In this document: piece by piece, positions 45,831-58,314 of the stretch
How the letters are laid out: the number at the start of each line of letters is the position of its first letter
How positions within the stretch are numbered: the stretch's first letter is position 1
Assembly: GCF_028453695.1 (NCBI RefSeq)
Contig: NC_135775.1
Coordinates: 13,674,545-13,738,544, forward strand
From: Augochlora pura
Lineage: Eukaryota; Arthropoda; Insecta; Hymenoptera; Halictidae
Direction of reading: 5' to 3'
DNA length: 64,000 nt
The notes under the pieces: model-generated
Seen by the model: the letters and a program-made list of their open reading frames with translations, nothing else
What the model was told of the DNA's origin: nothing
The model's database searches: none
Translations under genes and position numbers: made by a program

Positions 45831-46237
45831 ATTTGTCGAAAAATCGGGATGTCATTTTAATGGGCACAGTAATTGATACACTTATCCTGGTACCATTTAC
45901 AATATGGGCAACAAGTGTCACTCCAAAATTACTTCTGTAGAATTTACAAATGCTACACTTACCAGCATACATACATTCACATATGCAAAAAGAAATCATG
46001 TTGAACACAACGTAATAAGAAAATACCACCAGTAGGAACGCTAACATGAACTTGGCATAAGCCGTTGAAAACAGACACAAAACCAGAAGAGAAATCTGCT
46101 GAGAACTCGCGAAAATAATAACAATAATAATAGATATTTCGGTTAATAATGTCGATTCTGACAAGAGATGTTATTAATGCAGTGTTTAGTGTAGACAAAT
46201 TATATCTATGGTGATTTGGAGGGTAAACATACGCCAT
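45796..46237 (-). other. Unidentified hydrophobic frame ending near a donor-like site
   Basis: A 122-codon minus frame (45796-46164) is strongly hydrophobic (LAFLLVVFSYYVVFN) then Cys-rich (FCICECMYAGKCSIC). A donor-like GGTAAGTG lies inside it near 45958-45966 on the minus strand. It overlaps the end of family R. I cannot assign a family; AT-rich DNA yields hydrophobic frames easily, so coding status is doubtful. Confidence 0.2.
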
Positions 46238-46387
46238 TAAAAGTCTGTTTGTTGTTAATTGTCATTCTGCAAAAAACATAGTTTTTCATACTTTCGAAAA
46301 TATTAAATTTCGTACCAAGAAAAGTCGTTTTGTAGGGAAGTTTAATAATTTTTTTCCGGTTGCTGAAGTTATCAATTGTTAATTAAA

Positions 46388-47150
46388 GCTTATGGCCAAC
46401 ATGCCCTAACCCAAACAAATTGTGAACGATGGTTTAACGATTTAAAAATGATAATTTCGATGTAAAAGGCAGAAAGCATCTAGGGCAACGGAAGACGTTC
46501 ATAGATTAAGACTTGACTCAAATATTGAAGCGATTGTTAGAAGCATCGAATATTGTCCAATCGACCATTTCTGAACGTCTATACACATCGAGGAAGGTTC
46601 AGAAGGAAGGAAAATGAGTTCCGCATGAATTAACCTCTTAGGCACGGCTGGATTTTGCGCGAATGAAATTTTTCTTAACTAAATTACCATTTTCTTAATA
46701 TGTATATGTTTTTGGTATAGCTATATAGCTATTTTTGGTATTAGCTATACTTATTCTTTTCTTAGTGTATTGGACATATACACTTTCACTTTAATCGTAT
46801 ACCTTAATAATTAATAATACAATTGAGCAAAGCGCGAAACATCCGTGAATGCCACTATATTGGCGCGTCGTGCCTAAGAGGTTAAAGAGACATTGAAAAG
46901 CGAAAAATTGATTGTGAAATTTTGATTGCTAGACAAAAAAAGAAAAGGTAGTTTGCATCGAGTTGTGGCAGGTGGTGGAAAGTGTATCTATTTTGACAAT
47001 CCAAAACGCAAAAAATCATGCGTAGACCCAGGTCAATATCACAACCAGTGCGAAATATGCATGGAAAGAAGGCTTTGCTGTGCACTTGGTGGGTTAATAG
47101 GGGAGCTATGTATTACAAACTGCTGAAACCTGGTGAAACAATTACTACAA
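46388..47150 (+). pseudogene. Mariner remnant, split by a family C MITE
   Basis: First half (to 46629): AYGQHALTQTNCERWFNDLK, then in another frame GRKHLGQRKTF, SNIVQSTISERLY and VPHEL, which is the mariner helix-turn-helix and WVPHEL region. After the MITE (from 46886): KRKGSLHRVVAGGG, FDNPKRKKSCVDPGQ, NMHGKKALLCTWW and MYYKLLKPGETIT, the first half of the catalytic domain. The first catalytic Asp region (VTGDEKW) reads VAGGGKC, so it is dead. There are multiple stops and frameshifts, and the C-terminal half is missing. Confidence 0.9.
46630..46885 (+). mobile_element. piggyBac-like MITE (family C, copy 2) nested in mariner
   Basis: TTAA at 46630-46633 and 46882-46885 with 13-bp perfect termini CCTCTTAGGCACG. 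Left subterminal GCTGG and right subterminal ACGCGCC correspond, in reverse, to the copy at 33109-33363. The interior is AT-rich and contains a local TAGCTATA duplication absent from copy 1. The insertion point is immediately after the VPHEL codons of the mariner, and both TTAA copies are intact, so it is younger than the host element. Confidence 0.92.
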
Positions 47151-47749
47151 AATGACACCAGCAAAAAGTAACCCCTTGGCTACTGTTGTGGAATAACTGA
47201 TAAATCCTACATTACCGATAAATAGCAGAACGGCACCTAGTGTCTAATTAGGCATCCTCTGTACTACGACTCATCCAAGTTTTTAGTCTAGTCACTTCCA
47301 TAGAACAGATACCACGTGTATCAGAGAACAACCCAATAAAGTAAAACACATAATAGCAAGAACCACGCTTCTAATTAACTAAAACATTAAAAACCTCAAC
47401 AGCTACTGTAGCTGCCTATAGGCGCTTAGAAATTTTCCGTTTCATCTAATTTTGTTACAGAAATAAGCGCACAAAGGTGAAAAAAATCGACATTGCCATC
47501 CGCAACACCTATTAATCCACTATCTGCCATTATCTTTTTCATAGGACATAAATATACAGTATCGACATTAATAATATTAGGTTTTTATATCCGACCAATG
47601 TCCCAATATTTTCAAAATTTGAAAATAAATTATAACAATGATAAATTCAGTTCAAGTAAAATTCTTGAATTACGACTGATAATGGATTCAGAGGCATAAG
47701 AGTAAACACATTTCTTTATTCCGTTGATGCAATTGCGATAAACGTAATA
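47151..47749. other. Spacer
   Basis: No feature recognised. Confidence 0.5.
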
Positions 47750-48500
47750 GGCAGACTATAAACACGCGGAACGTCCATCAATGCACCGGCACCGCAGAGC
47801 CTTTGTCGTTCGCAGAACTATGCGAATCGCGTACCGCGGGCCGACCACAACAAGGTAATGACCCACGAAACTGTTCCCGTGGATAGAATCGCGATAGGCA
47901 ATAGATAAAGACACGGCACGCGACACTGTTAACAAAGCACGGAGCGTGCTCTATGAATAAGGTTCATAGCTTCGATGGTCTACGGAGCTCCTACACAAGG
48001 AAGACGACAATCGTGTTCACAGAGCTATTCAGTCAGTGAACAGTAAACCGGATGCAAACCACTCCCGCTGAAACGATGGTTCTCTACAGTCTGGGTTATA
48101 TGGATGAACGGGGTGCTCGTGCAGTCTAATGCATAGTCAGTCTTCTGCATTCCTTGCGAACCGAACCGTCCGACGTCGCGTTTCCGACCAATGTCGCGAC
48201 CACGCCGAAACTCTGCCGCAATAATACCGCTGACCCAAATATGCCGATGCGGTTTCAGCTTCGCGTCGTATGTAACCGTGGCATACTGACGTGGTATTAT
48301 ACTGCGAAACGGAGTCCGCCACAGCCCCAAGAGGCGCGAAGAATAACGGCCTTTTTATGCGAAGATCCATCGAAAATCTCACCGCGTTAATTCACGCGTG
48401 CACGAAGATTGTTTATACAGAACCGTTCTCACCTTTCACGTGTTCCGCCGCTCGAGAACGAAGCACGTGGGGTTTGCGTCGTTAGGTTGATGACACGACG
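47750..48500. promoter_or_regulatory. GC- and CpG-rich block, possible promoter or conserved element
   Basis: About 750 bases at roughly 50% GC, with many CpG words (CGCGTACCGCGGGCC, CGACGTCGCGTTTCCGACC, GTGTTCCGCCGCTCGAG), in contrast to the AT-rich flanks. Overlapping short frames occur on both strands (for example 48025-48330 minus, 48154-48390 plus), which is expected of GC-rich sequence and does not indicate coding. A TCAGTC initiator-type word occurs near 48030. It could be a promoter-proximal region of a gene beyond the recognisable features, or a GC-rich repeat. Confidence 0.3.
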
Positions 48501-49764
48501 TGACGGAAAGGCTGTTTTTGAGAGTGAGGCAGATTTCTACGTTCGGCATGGTGTTTAGGCGGAGCATCAGGAAAAGAATTTCGCTAAGGAAACAGTTGTC
48601 TCTAATCACTTCAATAATTGTCCATTTCAAGGGCTTACAGTTTTTCTGGAACACCCTGTACATTGCTACAAGAATTGGAATTATAACGAGGTTATTCTGT
48701 ACTTTAATGTACGGAATATCTTGTATCGTATCTACACTGCAGTTTGCGAACCACGACCAAGTTACAGCAAACTTATCCGCCTACAGTGGACACTGTTCGC
48801 TCAGGAGGTAATACATCAAAAGGACTTGTTCTATTCTTCAACTGTCGCGAGCTGATTGGGAGCACCAGCGTGGGCGCTATACTTCAACTTTGTATGAAGA
48901 CGTTATATTATAAGGTGGTTTGCTCCATATAGGATGTCCCTCGAGAATGTAACCAAGATTATACTCTCTCTAAAAAAAAATCGATTCTTGAGTCGAATGC
49001 TTCAATTTCTATGGTACTGTAAAACTGATTTACAAAATCGAGTTCTTTAATGAAAAAGTAACTCGATATTATGATGAGATACTGCATATAAACTGTTCAA
49101 TTGGATCGGTATGTTTATTTATTTATTCAGGACTAAAAAAAATAAATAATTAACAATAATCGAAGTGTATATTAATCATCATTTATTAACGAATCACTAA
49201 AAGGCACTGAATTTAGAAAGACGAAATGTTGTGAATAGCAATAGTTAATAGCATTATGGCAATTTTCAATCGAAGATTGATTCGTAATTTAAAAAAATCA
49301 GTTTTAACATCGAAAATTGATTCTATAGAAAATTGATTCAGAATCGCTCATCTCTGGTAAGCAATATTCCTTGGATGGTTTCTAAACACTTTAATTACAT
49401 TGTTTTTGAAATTGTATTCCGACTTGCTCAAGGTTCTGACATGGATCTAATCATATTGCATTAATTGTTTAATTTTGAAGTATAAATTCCGGAGCCATTG
49501 GTAAGCTGGTACAGGTTATATTCTAGGAATGTTCTACTAATATTCAGAATCAAGTAGCAGTCTCTTAATCTGTGACTGATTTGGCGAACGGAAAGGTCAA
49601 GCGTACGCTGTTGCTTATTCAATATGTGAACTTTAACCTTCAAGTGATGAACACTGATCTAATATCTCTAGTAGCAACGTGACGTTAAATTCGCTTCGTA
49701 TCGATAATGGCAACTTTATGTCAAACTAACTCCATTTTAATCTGATTGATCATGATGTCTGATA
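48501..49764. other. Spacer with transposon-type ends
   Basis: 48510-48662 ends TTTTCTGGAACACCCTGTAC, a Tc1/mariner-style terminus. Near 49349 is CATCTCTGG, the complement of a hAT-type CAGAGATG tip, with no partner. ATTGATTC words recur at 48970-49350. No gene recognised. Confidence 0.4.
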
Positions 49765-49945
49765 TGGAGGCTGACGTCAACTTATCGTTATTGATAGGAA
49801 GTCTATTTGACGTCAGGCCACCATTATTCATACGGAGTCAATTTGACATTACGCCACCATTATAGATACGTTGTCAATTTGGCGTACATCATCACTGGTG
49901 TTAAGAATCAATTCGACGTTCGTCACCATTCTAAGCTTAAATGGG
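49765..49945. repeat. 36-bp CRE-like minisatellite, locus 2 (about five units)
   Basis: Units begin near 49765, 49801, 49837, 49873 and 49908, with the form GTCAATTTGACGTCACGCCA then CCATTATTGATACGGA. Several carry TGACGTCA or a one-base variant. The same unit is found at 37.34 kb. Divergence between units is considerable, so the array is old. Confidence 0.88.
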
Positions 49946-49959
49946 TCAGACATTATAAG

Positions 49960-50152
49960 TAGACTGCGGATTTTATGCATTTACAACACAAATTAGTAGT
50001 TTGAATATTACAAGCATTTACTGCTCATTAATATTATTATCATTATCAATGTCATTACTTATCAAAATTACTAAGGCATTGAACAAAGGTCTATGTAATT
50101 CCTGCATGATTAATGATGGTCGTTTTTACTTTGCATAAAAATCTACAGTCTA
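49960..50152. mobile_element. TA-flanked MITE with GACTGCGGATTTTATGCA ends
   Basis: Left TAGACTGCGGATTTTATGCA; right, read inward from 50152, TAGACTGTAGATTTTTATGC. TA is present at both ends. The 190-bp interior is AT-rich and non-coding. Single termini of the same type occur at 29064 and 39213-39232. Confidence 0.75.
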
Positions 50153-52022
50153 ATTACAAGAGATCGAAGATTAAGTTATTAAAAAAAGTTACTTATGTTT
50201 TTGACAGCGCAAATAAAAGTCGTCGAAATCGAAATGGTGTGACAAGGTGTGATAACTACAGGTATCCAAGCGTGACACATCGATTTTAATGAGATATTAG
50301 TATAATAGAGGGTGACAAAAAATTTTTTACACTTATTTTGCTATATTTCCAATGAACCATATTTTTTCAATATCTCGGGAACTGGTGGATGTGGAACAAC
50401 AAATTTTTTTAAATGCATGGTTTTGGTCGACACATTGAATCGTTTGAAGAAAAGTTTCGAGAAAGTTATTTGCTTAAATGATATTTAATCGCTTGAAAGA
50501 AGTTTTGGAAAGTTATTTCGTTAAACAATGTTTAGAAAATAAATTTTTTTCAAATTTTTCTTATCAATTGTTTAGCCATTTTTATATAAAGTTGTATCTG
50601 CAATCAGCGGATCAAAATATGGGATAAATGTTTTTGAAACTTTTTTCATTTTTACCGTCTAACAATATTATTTCTCCATTTAATGTTATTACACGCTATT
50701 GATGAAGAAAGTTATTTATATGTGTATTTAGACGATAACATAATCTTTGAAGAGGATTCAAATTTGGCCATTACAGAAAATCCTTCATAGAATTATACAT
50801 TAAATTTTCGGGAGCCATAATTAATAAGTAACTGATAAGCAATAAGGTAGTTAATAAGTGAATAATTATTATAATACATCATTATACCCCTAGGTTTATA
50901 TTAATAATATATTATTAATATCTGGCTACTTTCGAAGCAAGTACATTTGTTTTACTCGAACTTTTGACGAAATGTGTGAGAATAAAGTTTCTTTCTGGAA
51001 ATAATTCACTTGGCATACTTTGATCAAATCTGAAACTTGATTAACTTCTCCTATAGTATCGCAAATAATTTGCTTTCAATTCTGATCTCATGAATATATA
51101 AAGTAGGTATTTAAATGTCTGTCGCCGGTTTGAGCACTCCAAATCGCTCTTGCTTAATTTGGATTGATATATTGGAATTTCTATTGCGTTCTGTGATTGA
51201 ACGTTGCGTGAAATAGTTAAGTGAGTAGAATATTTTATGCAAAAATTTATTGAGCATCACATAAGAACATAATTCTAACGATAACACTTATTATATTTTT
51301 TATGATTTCTTTTTCTTTGACTAGACATAAAACTCCACTTGGGCTCGGTAAATTTTAATATTTATTTACAAAAACGCAGTCATCCTATGTTGGTAATGAT
51401 CCTTTAAATGCAGGCGGTAAAAGGTTAATTTGATTTCCCTATTTTTTCTTTTAATTGTGCACGTCGAACGATGTATATTTAACTTTACTCCTCACAATTA
51501 ACCTGTATGAAACAGTGTTAACATTTTGTGTTTACAATCCTTGCCACTAGGCAACGTATGCTGTAACCGAGGAGGTTAAGCAAGTTATCTCGATTGCGGT
51601 AGACCGTATAATTCAGATTCTCCGATATTTTGTGGTAGCTTACATAATTTTCCATGTTTGCCGAAACTTGAGATGTTATGATAATTTCTGTGGTTTTACG
51701 TCCACTCACTGAAGGCCATAACAGGATCGATTGACTTAATTTGTTAAATAACAAATTGTTGCTACATTATCGAGCATCTACATTTCCATAAATCTCTCAG
51801 GATGATAAAATCGCTGACAAATCATATCGTGGTCATTGCCGATTACACCATGTAACCAGTTATTATGCGCTTTTTCATTTGCATGAATTTGGTGCATAAA
51901 CGAATAGTATACTTTCTTACGTGTCACCTCGATACTGCTTCCTTCATCGAAATGATATATGAAACCCGTTTAGTATAGTATTTATTAGATTATGTAACAT
52001 AGATTACGTATAATATATATAT
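50153..52022. other. AT-rich spacer with one TATA-plus-donor arrangement
   Basis: TATATAAAG at 51095 is followed by a more complex stretch and a donor-like AAGTGAGTAG (GT at 51221). No initiator of the TCAGT type is well placed, so a promoter is only a possibility. The minus frame 51518-51754 is unrecognised. Confidence 0.35.
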
Positions 52023-52100
52023 ATAGTGTCCCAAAAGTTATTCAAATCGGGAAATGAGAATCATTTGAAATAGCTTGTTCTTTAGAGCAAATGCACCCTG
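52023..52100. repeat. Foldback MITE (FB1), left tip only
   Basis: TATAGTGTCCCAAAAGTTAT, then CGGGAAATGAGA and CATTTGAAATAGCTTG, match the FB1 left arm. The similarity stops at about 52100. Confidence 0.65.
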
Positions 52101-55100
52101 TAATTGCACGACAGATCCATTTATTATGAAAATATTTAAAACGAATTTCATCTTCATTGATTTAATCGCGAAACATTGTTTGCATCGTTTCCTTTCTGAA
52201 ATCATACAAGATAGCCAATATACAAGGTCCCAATCTGGTGTACCTAAATCGGTGAGGCGAGGACCAGTATACTTGGACTTTAGAGCGATAGAGTAAATGT
52301 TTACACCCTTCCTTCGGGTCGACGCTATGTTAGCTGTGGCTTGAAGTGCACACCCGTTAGTAGCCAGCGACTTTGGTACTATATGCTACACAACAAATAG
52401 CATTTTAAAAAATTGTTAAATCTCTTACATCTTTGTAAATTTCATATATATCATGGGTGAAAATCTTGACTTTGTACAACTTACATGTTCTCTATCGTCT
52501 TCAAAGTGGATACAGAGACTAAACTTGCGGAATACACAAGTACGATATTAGAGAAAGAAATGTAAATGGGAATTTATACATATAGATTGTTCGGTGAGTA
52601 ATATTGTTTTTCAAAAGAATTTCGTTCGTGTGTTAAAGAAACATTTGGTACTGAGTTTTAATAATAAAAAAGCAGGACTTCTATGAACATCGGATTTCAA
52701 AGCAACTAGAAGAATGTGAGAAAGTAATAGAACAATATCATTAAATAATATTTACTCTAAATTACGCCTAATTGTTCATTAAGAAATTGTCTTATATTTT
52801 CTAGTGAAAAAACAATGTTACATTCCGAGCAAAATAATAGTTGAATTGAATTAACGAACATTGATACAAAATTCAGTTGGACAAGAGTAAAATACTACAG
52901 AATAATAATAAAATATAGAAGAGTTATTGTTGATCTTGTAAAGAAGTATTGATGATCGCACTAACAATTAGTAAAATATCATTCTAGCTTTATTAAATCT
53001 ATAATAATCGTTTCGGAACTGTTTTGTACGATCTTTATTCCCTGACTTAATTTGCTCGGATTTCAAATTACACACACTTTTAATTTATAATCATTATTAT
53101 ATTACCTTCTGCTAGCAGTAATACATAGATTAATATAGTAATACACATAATACATAGATTGGGTCAATTGGTGAGCCATACCAAAGCTTCAAATTTTATA
53201 AAATAAACCATTATTAAATAATGTAATTGCAATCGATGGTACGAACTTTTTTACTTGACCTACGATTAAATGAATGCGTGTACTTTGCGTTATTCGAGCG
53301 ATTTGGTAAAAAGTTTACTTGTTTTGTCACGACACCAAACTCTGGCGAATACCATCGTACTATCACCACCCATTTACGACAACTTAAATGATTTAGAATT
53401 TGTCATCTAAAGTTCATCCATTAAGAGTGTCTAAATGGAACTCCTTGTAATTTCTTTTTTAAAATTTAGCGGACGTGTTCAAGAGGAGACTCCAAACCTA
53501 TTCTCTTATAAACCTCGGCGTGACAGAAAGTTCTGAAAATCTGTTCGAAACTAAATTTTACTAGAGTCGCGAATTCTCGTCGAGTTTCGGCTATATACAT
53601 ACATAGTTTTAACAAGCAATATACCCTCGTAATGTGGTGATGACAGTTGAAGTTAGTCACTGCTAACCGCTTTCATTCCTGCTACCACCAGTTCAGTTTT
53701 CACAATGTCTGTAGACCGTACAAAATATTTTACAAATTCAAAAACCACCACAACAAACTTTAATTATTTTCCGTTCCGATAGGTGTGTCCTACATTTCTA
53801 CTGCACTATGAATATTACCTTTTTGATCACCTCAAATTTCTTTAGAACTTTAATTCGAAAAAAATGCTTACTTTTTAATCTCGTTGCGTTGTAACTATTA
53901 TTACAATAAAAGTGAGTTCTTGCAAAAGCAAACGTAGTATCTTAACAACATGCAGTGGAATTAAATTATTTTTACATAGATCAGAAATAGATCATGCAAA
54001 ATATTTTACGAATTCAAAACGATCACTGGGACCAATGTTCAACAAATTTTTAAATTCTTACGTTTAGGTAGACGATCCTATATCTTATATCTTTTAATGC
54101 AAACTTCTTTAGAAATAAATAAATGTTTATTTTTAAACTTTATTGTGTTTTAACTTTAATTATTATAATAAATATTAAAACATGGGTAACTGATTTAAAA
54201 TCGAGTAAAATGTGTTCGTAACGTTCCTTTTTAGGTATTTTTCAATTTATTTTGAAATCTAAAGATCGTAAATAAAATCCAACTGTGCCACGGGATAAGG
54301 CGAAACTTTTTCTTGTGGAAACTGTCTATATAAACTAAAATATAGATTTTATCTTCGATCGAGAAAATAAAATAGTTCCGCAGGACACGTGACATCGTCA
54401 GTGATCCTCAACGTTCATATACTGTAACCGTCCGATGCAACTCACTGAACGCAAATCAAGCGAAAACAAACTTTTCGTTGTACCTTACTTTGGCAGTTTT
54501 CATATGAAGAGGATCTGCTCTATCGCATAGAATAGTCCGAGGCTCCGAGCTTTCAAAATAAATTGAAAAATCTGAACGTATAGAACAGATTTTCCGCTGG
54601 TATGCAGTAAGGTAAGAGAACCTATTATGAAACACCAGCTCAATTGTGAGCCCCCGCAGTAGCACAAATAATACATTGAAAAATATATAGAGCATATGTG
54701 AAAGTGAATGTAAAAATTCTACCTGCAGTTTTGAATATTGTTCTTTAGATATTCTCTCACACAAATACTCTTATGTAACAATCAGCTGTAAAAAGAAATG
54801 TTCATTTGAATAGTTAGCAGCCGTAGTTAGCAGGGACAGAGTCGTTACTGAATGTACCAGTTCATGGAATACGCGCGTAGTTTTCTTAATCACATTTATT
54901 ACAATGAAAGTGCAATAAATTTGATTCTTTTTTGTCGCATAGTAGAATATCTCAATTGAATACCTCACTTATTTTGTATGATAAGGAAAAATGTGAGGTT
55001 ATATCTCAAAGTCATACTTTTTGAGATTTCGAAGTCGTTGGAGTTTCTTATGCGGGATTATATTGTATTCGTCATTGCAAGTCGATAGCTGTTGTTAACT

Positions 55101-56599
55101 TGTAATATAAAAAGTTGTACATTTTTGCGCAATCTCGAATACAAGAAATGAGAAAATTCAGAAATGAACGAACTGTAATAAAAGGAGTGTCTTGTGAAAT
55201 GGTTATGAAATTTTTTTTTCTTTTTTTTATTAAGCATTCTATTACTAATATATATTTCACAGAACTTTTTTTGTAAGATACCTGAATAACATATTTTATT
55301 CTTTTTGTTATTACGAAACCAAAGCACTTTGTAAGAATTTGAACTGAAAAAGCATTGGAGAAGGTTTTAGGGTATTTGATTCGTAGCTACTGTTTCACAA
55401 ATGTGGTGCGGTAATGTACCTTTAGGACCTAAACAATTAACTATACTGCTTTGTAAGTCAACAGTCGAAACCGAAACGTATTCAACCAGGCTCTCTCCTG
55501 CATACCGTTTTCGTAGCAAAACCAATTGCCTCGAATACTAACATTTAACAGGCGTCTACAAACTCGAACGATGAATGTATTCAATAAATCAGTGGAATTT
55601 CCGGGTCGTACGATTGATTGTTATTGTTTCGTTACGTTGAAGATAGAAGTCATAAATACAATAGCATTTATAACACTAAACATTTGAAGAACTTTGCTTA
55701 CACGTGCAAATTTAATAAAGGTGTAGGTAGAACTATAACAAGTAAATAGTAATAATATTAAAACATAATATACTATAAATAGTAATAAAAATAAATATAA
55801 TATAATAATAACAATAATAAATGAAGAACGTAATACAATATTTGCATATTTTCGAATTTGAAAATATTATTTTTGACAGTTTGTATATTTTGATTAATAA
55901 CATTTTATAGCACTAGTAACGCTTACAGTATAAGAATATATATATATAGCAACAATTAAAATATTAGGATGATCTTCATTTTCACAAAAAAATTCTTTTG
56001 GGAATTCTTTCAGCGTAAAAATAGTCGATATATATATATATATATATTACTTCTAATTATTTTACTACAAACACTTTCAAAGATTAAATTATTCTAAACT
56101 TTGCAAATATGGCACATAAATAAGAAAATATTTATGATTCGCCCAAGTGGAATAAATTTACTTGTTTAGCCATATAACAATATAAAAGAATTATATATTG
56201 TTTTGTCCAGTAATCAGTAATTAAAACCATTAATATTACTCTGGATTTTGCATTGAGAACGTCACCTTTGATCGCACAATTATTAAAAATTAATATTATC
56301 GTCGATTCTAAAGCTTCGAATTGTTATCAGTTTATAGTAGAAAAAATCTTCACGTAATGTTAAATTAAGAAAATTTAATTTGAATAACTTTTTAGCTTCG
56401 GTTAAGACATAAATGGATGTCTGAAAATATTCAAATCTGGTTTCCTAGATCGCTGTTTCGTCACTGATTCCGTGGAGTTGACGGGTGCCTGCTTATTTTA
56501 GATGCGTAGTTCGAACAATCGGGAAACACCATGACAATAGAGTATGCCACTGATTCTTTGTTTCATTCAATGTATTTGCTACCTTACGGTGCTTAATTG
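52101..56599. other. Long AT-rich stretch, no supported gene
   Basis: 4.5 kb without a recognisable coding region or repeat. Slightly more complex patches occur at 52240-52370, 53400-53680 and 54440-54770. The last has a 102-codon minus frame (with IRSDFSIYFESSEPR) that I cannot assign. (AT)n tracts lie near 55938 and 56028-56046. Confidence 0.45.
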
Positions 56600-57049
56600 T
56601 AGTTTAATTAAAATCCGAGGACGCCGCCCGTGGGAAAGTTTCAGAAGTTAATCCCCGGAAGAGTCGACGATACTTTCATATTAGCAAGGCACCCGCCGCG
56701 CCGTTCCGTGGCCGTTGAAATAAAACGAGTTAATTACATTATGGCACCAACGTGCCGCATCGCGACGCGCATTCTCCGCAGTTTAACCAGCCGAATATCG
56801 TACACTTGCGACTTTGTCATACGAGACGCTAAATTATTTCCGGCTTTTATTGGCTTTCACACTATACATGTAGGATACCAGACTACTTCACACTTCTTTC
56901 GGGAACATAAATTTATTTTAATGCCACGATACCTTAGCAGACACTGTAAGTCGACATGTGGTTGGATTCTTTTAAAAAAAAAAATTCAGATTGATAATTT
57001 TACGCTTATTACAGTGTTCGGAGATAATAGAATGCTTCTTTTAAGATGA
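56600..57049 (+). other. GC-richer block with a 139-codon frame, unidentified
   Basis: 56610-56860 is CpG-containing and balanced in composition (CCGCCGCGCCGTTCCGTGG, CGCATCGCGACGCGCATTC). A plus frame opens at GTG 56630 and runs to 57049, with an Arg-rich start. There is no recognisable motif, the second half is AT-rich, and no splice context is convincing. I favour a conserved non-coding or CpG-rich element over a gene, at low confidence. Confidence 0.3.
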
Positions 57050-58314
57050 TAAAAAATTATGTATCTCATTTATGGTAATATAAAACAAATAAACTAATCA
57101 AATAGTAACCATATAATAATCTTGTCTAATTCGGTTTAAATCACACTTAATTCAGACTTAATTTAGATCTAATCAAACCTAAGTAAATAAATTATCGATG
57201 ATATAATAGTTTTTTTTTATTTTAGATTCGTGTGGAGATATCTCGTATGTTAGGTCAGAATTAGGTCACGATTGAAAAAAAAACAGAGCAAAACAACCCT
57301 TCTTTAAGATTGTATCATTAATTGATTCAACTCTTTTTCAAGTCTAATCTTTTAAACTTTTCCAAAGCTCTGAAAAATTGACAGAAAGCGTCTATTACAT
57401 TTATAGGCAAAAGTTATTGAAAATAGAGATTTTCGAAAAATGTGTCAAGGTCACTGCAGTTTGAAATGGCTTTTAAACAATATATTTACTAGAAAATCCG
57501 ATAGAAAAGTGTTGCAAAATAATCGAACGATATTCTGTTTGTAACATATTTGTATGAGAAAAAAGATTATTTTCAATGAGTTCCTTAAGTTAATGATTAA
57601 GTTTCATACGTCATTTAATACAAATCAGTATCAGAGAAAAGTTTATCGCATAATAGAATTCTCATTGTAAACATATTATTGAATAAAAAAGCTATTACAT
57701 AAGTTCATGTGTAATTCCCTTGCATTTTCAAAATTTACGCTTGGTATAAGTACATACATATCCGAAATCCAGTAATTAATAAAAGTAAGGATTACTCGAA
57801 AATGAATAATACTCGCAGTAATAACGGTTTGGTCCAAATGGAATCATAACTTCATATATAGAAACTTATTGAACTAAATTTTATTGTTATTATCATCATT
57901 ATTATCATTACTATTATCATAACGCATTATTTTCTAATTTCTAAGGAGAATTGCATTAATAATATAATTGAACAATACAAGAGTATACAAGATTCCTTAT
58001 CGCTCCAACATGAACAAACGGTCAAGCTTGCTATGGCGAGGGTTGAACAAGGAAATTTACTTCTGATCGGACACATTTACAACAAAATGTTCCTTTCATT
58101 AAAGCACTATAGCTATAGTTTAAAGAATAAAATGCTATAGCTTAAAGAATAAAAAAGACCGATTATATAGTTGTATAAAACAGAGTTTCCAATTATTGCA
58201 GCATATCTATGTTTATCATAACTTTTATCATTTTTATAATAACTAATTATTCGTTGGTTAAAAAGATAGTTGTTTATTTGAACTAACTTGTTTACTACAG
58301 CAAAGTAGAGTAAA
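57050..58314. other. AT-rich spacer
   Basis: No feature recognised; a TTATCA/TTATTA simple-sequence patch lies at 57885-57930. Confidence 0.5.

Noticed and set aside
49340..49360. hAT element end (CATCTCTGG)
   Set aside because: Only one 8-base tip match with no partner terminus and no 8-bp target duplication found.
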